7,699 nucleotides of DNA from UBA4735 sp035935465. Its GTDB lineage: Bacteria; Chloroflexota; Limnocylindria; P2-11E. The notes beneath the pieces are model-generated. The model ran no database searches. It saw only the letters and a list, made by a program, of their open reading frames with translations, and had not been told where the DNA came from. The DNA lies in contig DASYXA010000073.1 of the NCBI GenBank assembly GCA_035935465.1, positions 1 to 7,699 of the forward strand, in the 5' to 3' direction. Position 1 is the stretch's first letter; each line of letters begins with the position of its first letter. A program made the translations under genes and the position numbers. Shown here piece after piece: positions 5,392 through 7,699 of this stretch.

Positions 5392-5892
5392 GTGCCCAAA
5401 GCTCCCCGATTCGTCGGTCCCGGCGCGGTCGACATCGCGTTCGAGGTCAACGGCGACGGCGTGAGCGTGCACGTTCCACCGCAGCGCACGCTCCTCGATA
5501 CCCTGCGCGAGACGCTCGGGCTCACCGGCGCGAAGCGCGTGTGCGACGAGGGGACCTGCGGCGCGTGCACCGTGCTGCTGGACGGTGCGCCGGTGTACTC
5601 GTGCATGACGCTCGCGGTCGCCTGCGCCGGCCAGAGCGTCGAGACCGTCGAAGGGCTCGCGACCGAGCACGGCCTGCACCCGGTCCAGGCGGCGTTCATC
5701 GAGCACGACGCCTTCCAGTGCGGGTTCTGTACGCCGGGCCAGATCATGTCGTGCGTCGCGCTGCTCCGGGCGAACGGGTCGCCGACCGGTGACGATGTGA
5801 TGCGTGCCGTGAGCGGGAACCTGTGCCGCTGCGGCGCGTACCCGAACATCGTCGCGGCGGCCCTGAGCGCGGCGAAGAAGACGCAGCGATGA
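5392..5892 (+). CDS. [2Fe-2S] small subunit of a molybdenum hydroxylase (xanthine dehydrogenase/CoxS family)
   Basis: A 166-residue iron-sulfur subunit that passes electrons from the molybdenum centre to the FAD or an acceptor. The plant-ferredoxin-like N-terminal domain holds C51, C56, C59 and C71 (CDEGTCGACTV, then YSC). The helical C-terminal domain holds the second cluster: C110 and C113 (QCGFCTPGQ) with C145 and C147 (LCRCGAY). All eight ligands are present and the length is normal. GTG 5392 appears leaderless; the first 12 residues precede the usual domain start. Its stop overlaps the start of the molybdopterin subunit (ATGA). It is a subunit for aldehydes, purines, CO or aromatic acyl-CoA depending on the partner, so it does not itself reveal the substrate. 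Confidence 0.95.
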   Translation: MPKAPRFVGPGAVDIAFEVNGDGVSVHVPPQRTLLDTLRETLGLTGAKRVCDEGTCGACTVLLDGAPVYSCMTLAVACAGQSVETVEGLATEHGLHPVQAAFIEHDAFQCGFCTPGQIMSCVALLRANGSPTGDDVMRAVSGNLCRCGAYPNIVAAALSAAKKTQR

Positions 5893-7699
5893 GCATCAAG
5901 GTCGTCCGCACGAAGTCCGAGTTCGAAGGCACGATCAGCGAGGAGACCGCGCTCGTCGACGGCAGGGACGTCGCCGCGTGGGGCGCCGACGCGGGACTGA
6001 CGATCGTCGGCAAGCGGCAGACCCGGGTCGACGGGATCGCGCGCGTCACCGGCCGCGCGCGCTACACGCAGGACGTCTACCTGCCGGGGATGCTGCACGC
6101 GCGCGTGTTGCGCAGCCCGTACCCGCGCGCCCGCGTCCGCCGTGTCGACGCGAGCCGCGCGCAGGCACTCGCCGGCGTGCGCGGCGTCCTGCACCGGTCC
6201 AACGCGCCGAAGGCCGCGTTCCGCGGCGAGGAGTCGATCTTCCGCGACGAGGTGCGGTTCGCGGGCGACGAGGTCGCAGCCGTCGCGGCGGACACCGAGG
6301 AGACCGCCGCCGCGGCGATCCGCCTGATCGACGTCGAGTACGAGATCCTGCCGTTCGTCGCCGATCTCGAGGAGGCGATGCGCGACCAGGCGCCCCGCCT
6401 CGACGAGAAGGGGAACGTGACGGAGTCCGGCAAGCTCGACCGGGGCGACGTCACGCGCGCGTTCGCCGACGCGAGCGTGGTCGTCGAGGCGACGTACCGC
6501 ACGTCGACGCAGCTGCACAACAGCCTCGAGACGCACGGGGCGGTCGCGAGCTGGGACGGCGACGAGCTGACCGTCTGGGAGTCGACGCAGCACGTGTTCG
6601 GCGTGCGCGAGGGACTGAAGACGGCGCTGCGCATCCCGTACTCCGACATCCGCGTGCTGTGCGATTACATGGGCGGCGGCTTCGGCTCGAAGGGTGGTGC
6701 GGGGAAGTACACGATCATCGCCGCGGTCTTCGCGCGCCGGCTCGGCACGCCCGTGCGCTGCGTCCTCACGCGTGACGAGGAGAACCTCGCGGCGGGCAAT
6801 CGCTCCGCGACGTACCAGACGGTGAGGATCGCGGCGCGCGGCAAGAAGATCCACGCGATCGAGCACCTCTCGTGGTCGAACGCGGGCCAGGGCCGCTGGG
6901 TCGCCGACCCGACCGGTCCGACGAACGGGCTCTACGACATCCCGAATCTCCGCACACGGTCGTACAAGGTCGTGACCAGTCTGGGCGCGCTCGCGTCGTT
7001 CCGCGCGCCGGGATACGTCGAGGGCACGTTCGCGCTCGACCAGGCGATCGACGAGCTCGCGGAGCGCATGGGTGAAGATCCCCTCGCGCTGCGCCGGCGG
7101 CACATCGCCCGCGCGTCCGACCCGGTGACCGGCCTCCGCTACTCGCTGAAGCGGCTCGCGGCCTGCTACGACGTGGGTGAGCGGGAGATCGGCTGGCACC
7201 ACCGGAAGCCCGACGGCCTGCGCGGCAGCGCGCCGCATCGGCGGCGTGGCTACGGGATGGCCTCGCAGCTCTGGGGCGGCAGCGGCCTCCCGCCGGCGTA
7301 CGCGACCGTGCACCTCAATCCGGACGGCACCGCGGTGTTGCGCTGCGGGACGCAGGACATCGGCACCGGGACGCGCACGGTGCTCGCGCAGCTCGTCGCG
7401 GAGGAGCTCGGGCTCGAGGTGGGGGATGTACGGGTCGAGCTCGGCGACACGAACAGCCAGTACGCGCCGATCTCGGCCGGCTCGCTCACGGTCGCGTCGG
7501 TCGGACCGGCGGTGCGGCTCGCGGCGAAGGATGCGCGCCTGCAGCTGCTCGACGCCGCATCGGGCCTGCTCGAGGTCGGTGCGACCGAGCTGCGGGTCGA
7601 GCGCGGTGCCGTGATCGGGAAGGGCCACCGCACGCCGATCGGCGAGGTCCTCGGACAGGTCAAGGACTTCACCGTGATCGGGAAGGGCTCGCGATTCCC
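5889..7699 (+). CDS. Molybdopterin-binding large subunit of a molybdenum hydroxylase (partial, 3' end outside)
   Basis: The frame from ATG 5889 is open for 603 codons to the window edge; family members usually run about 750-800 residues. After a 40-residue lead-in, the Ald_Xan_dh first domain begins with VGKRQTRVDGIARVTGRARY (40-59). The Mo-cofactor part shows HNSLETH (210-216), GGGFGSKGG (262-270), SFRAPGYVEG (370-379) and CGTQDIGTGTRT (486-497). SFRAPG occupies the active-site loop position and lacks the cysteine of the AYxCSFR motif of form I CO dehydrogenase, so an aldehyde- or N-heterocycle-type hydroxylase is more likely. The C-terminal GxxGE region with the catalytic glutamate is not in the window. 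ATG overlaps the small subunit stop (ATGA). No FAD subunit is seen; it may lie downstream. The substrate is unknown. Confidence 0.93.
   Translation, partial: MSIKVVRTKSEFEGTISEETALVDGRDVAAWGADAGLTIVGKRQTRVDGIARVTGRARYTQDVYLPGMLHARVLRSPYPRARVRRVDASRAQALAGVRGVLHRSNAPKAAFRGEESIFRDEVRFAGDEVAAVAADTEETAAAAIRLIDVEYEILPFVADLEEAMRDQAPRLDEKGNVTESGKLDRGDVTRAFADASVVVEATYRTSTQLHNSLETHGAVASWDGDELTVWESTQHVFGVREGLKTALRIPYSDIRVLCDYMGGGFGSKGGAGKYTIIAAVFARRLGTPVRCVLTRDEENLAAGNRSATYQTVRIAARGKKIHAIEHLSWSNAGQGRWVADPTGPTNGLYDIPNLRTRSYKVVTSLGALASFRAPGYVEGTFALDQAIDELAERMGEDPLALRRRHIARASDPVTGLRYSLKRLAACYDVGEREIGWHHRKPDGLRGSAPHRRRGYGMASQLWGGSGLPPAYATVHLNPDGTAVLRCGTQDIGTGTRTVLAQLVAEELGLEVGDVRVELGDTNSQYAPISAGSLTVASVGPAVRLAAKDARLQLLDAASGLLEVGATELRVERGAVIGKGHRTPIGEVLGQVKDFTVIGKGSRF

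Noticed and set aside
3889..5706. A 605-codon minus-strand frame read as one protein
   Set aside because: Only its last 181 codons look like a protein (six membrane helices). The rest is an out-of-frame reading of the hydroxyacyl-CoA dehydrogenase, the intergenic gap and the antisense of the [2Fe-2S] gene.
5379..7628. A 749-codon open frame on the minus strand opposite the Mo hydroxylase genes
   Set aside because: It lies antisense to two genes with clear family motifs, is arginine/aspartate-rich low-complexity sequence, and its length is explained by GC-rich third positions that remove stop codons.
1..7699. CRISPR array, tRNA or rRNA genes
   Set aside because: No regularly spaced repeat series, no tRNA-like cloverleaf with a TTCGA arm, and no rRNA sequence was seen on either strand.

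Overview
This 7.7 kb window is GC-rich (by eye about 70 %) and densely coding. It appears to come from an Actinobacteria- or Chloroflexota-like, probably environmental bacterium. The hints are the GC content, three starts that look leaderless, a cysteine-bearing SufR-like ArsR regulator, a DUF6062-type protein and possible IS481-family repeats at the left edge. No rRNA or other marker gene is present, so the phylum is a guess.

Layout from left to right. (1) Positions 1-81 hold the 3' end of an unidentified gene, followed by a pair of 15-bp direct repeats. (2) A plus-strand pair follows: a CPA2/Kef-type cation:proton antiporter (318-1550), preceded by a structured leader, and a Cys/His-rich DUF6062-like protein (1547-2230) that overlaps it by 4 nt. 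(3) A compact minus-strand operon reads from 3110 down to 2217: a 73-aa two-helix membrane protein, a 99-aa three-helix membrane protein and a secreted, probably lipid-anchored cupredoxin. It is divergent from an ArsR/SufR-like regulator with Fe-S-type cysteines (3189-3887). The 78-bp gap between them carries both promoters and dyad sequences. (4) A minus-strand pair follows: an NAD-dependent 3-hydroxyacyl-CoA dehydrogenase (5312 to 4434) and a six-helix membrane protein (4434 to 3889), which appears to start at a non-standard ATC fused to the dehydrogenase stop. (5) Divergent from that pair is a molybdenum hydroxylase operon: a [2Fe-2S] subunit (5392-5892) and the molybdopterin subunit, which starts at 5889 and is still open at the right edge.

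How the parts may work together. The dehydrogenase and Mo hydroxylase suggest catabolism of an acyl-CoA, aldehyde or heterocyclic substrate, but the substrate cannot be read from the sequence. The most interesting part is the regulator plus small-membrane-protein plus cupredoxin locus. A probable redox-sensing regulator faces a three-gene unit in which both small membrane proteins carry histidines in or beside their helices and the last gene is a type-1 copper protein. It looks like a small copper or electron-transfer module that I cannot match to a described system. A second pattern is a shared TAGnnT box exactly 6 nt before three start codons, which points to leaderless transcription.
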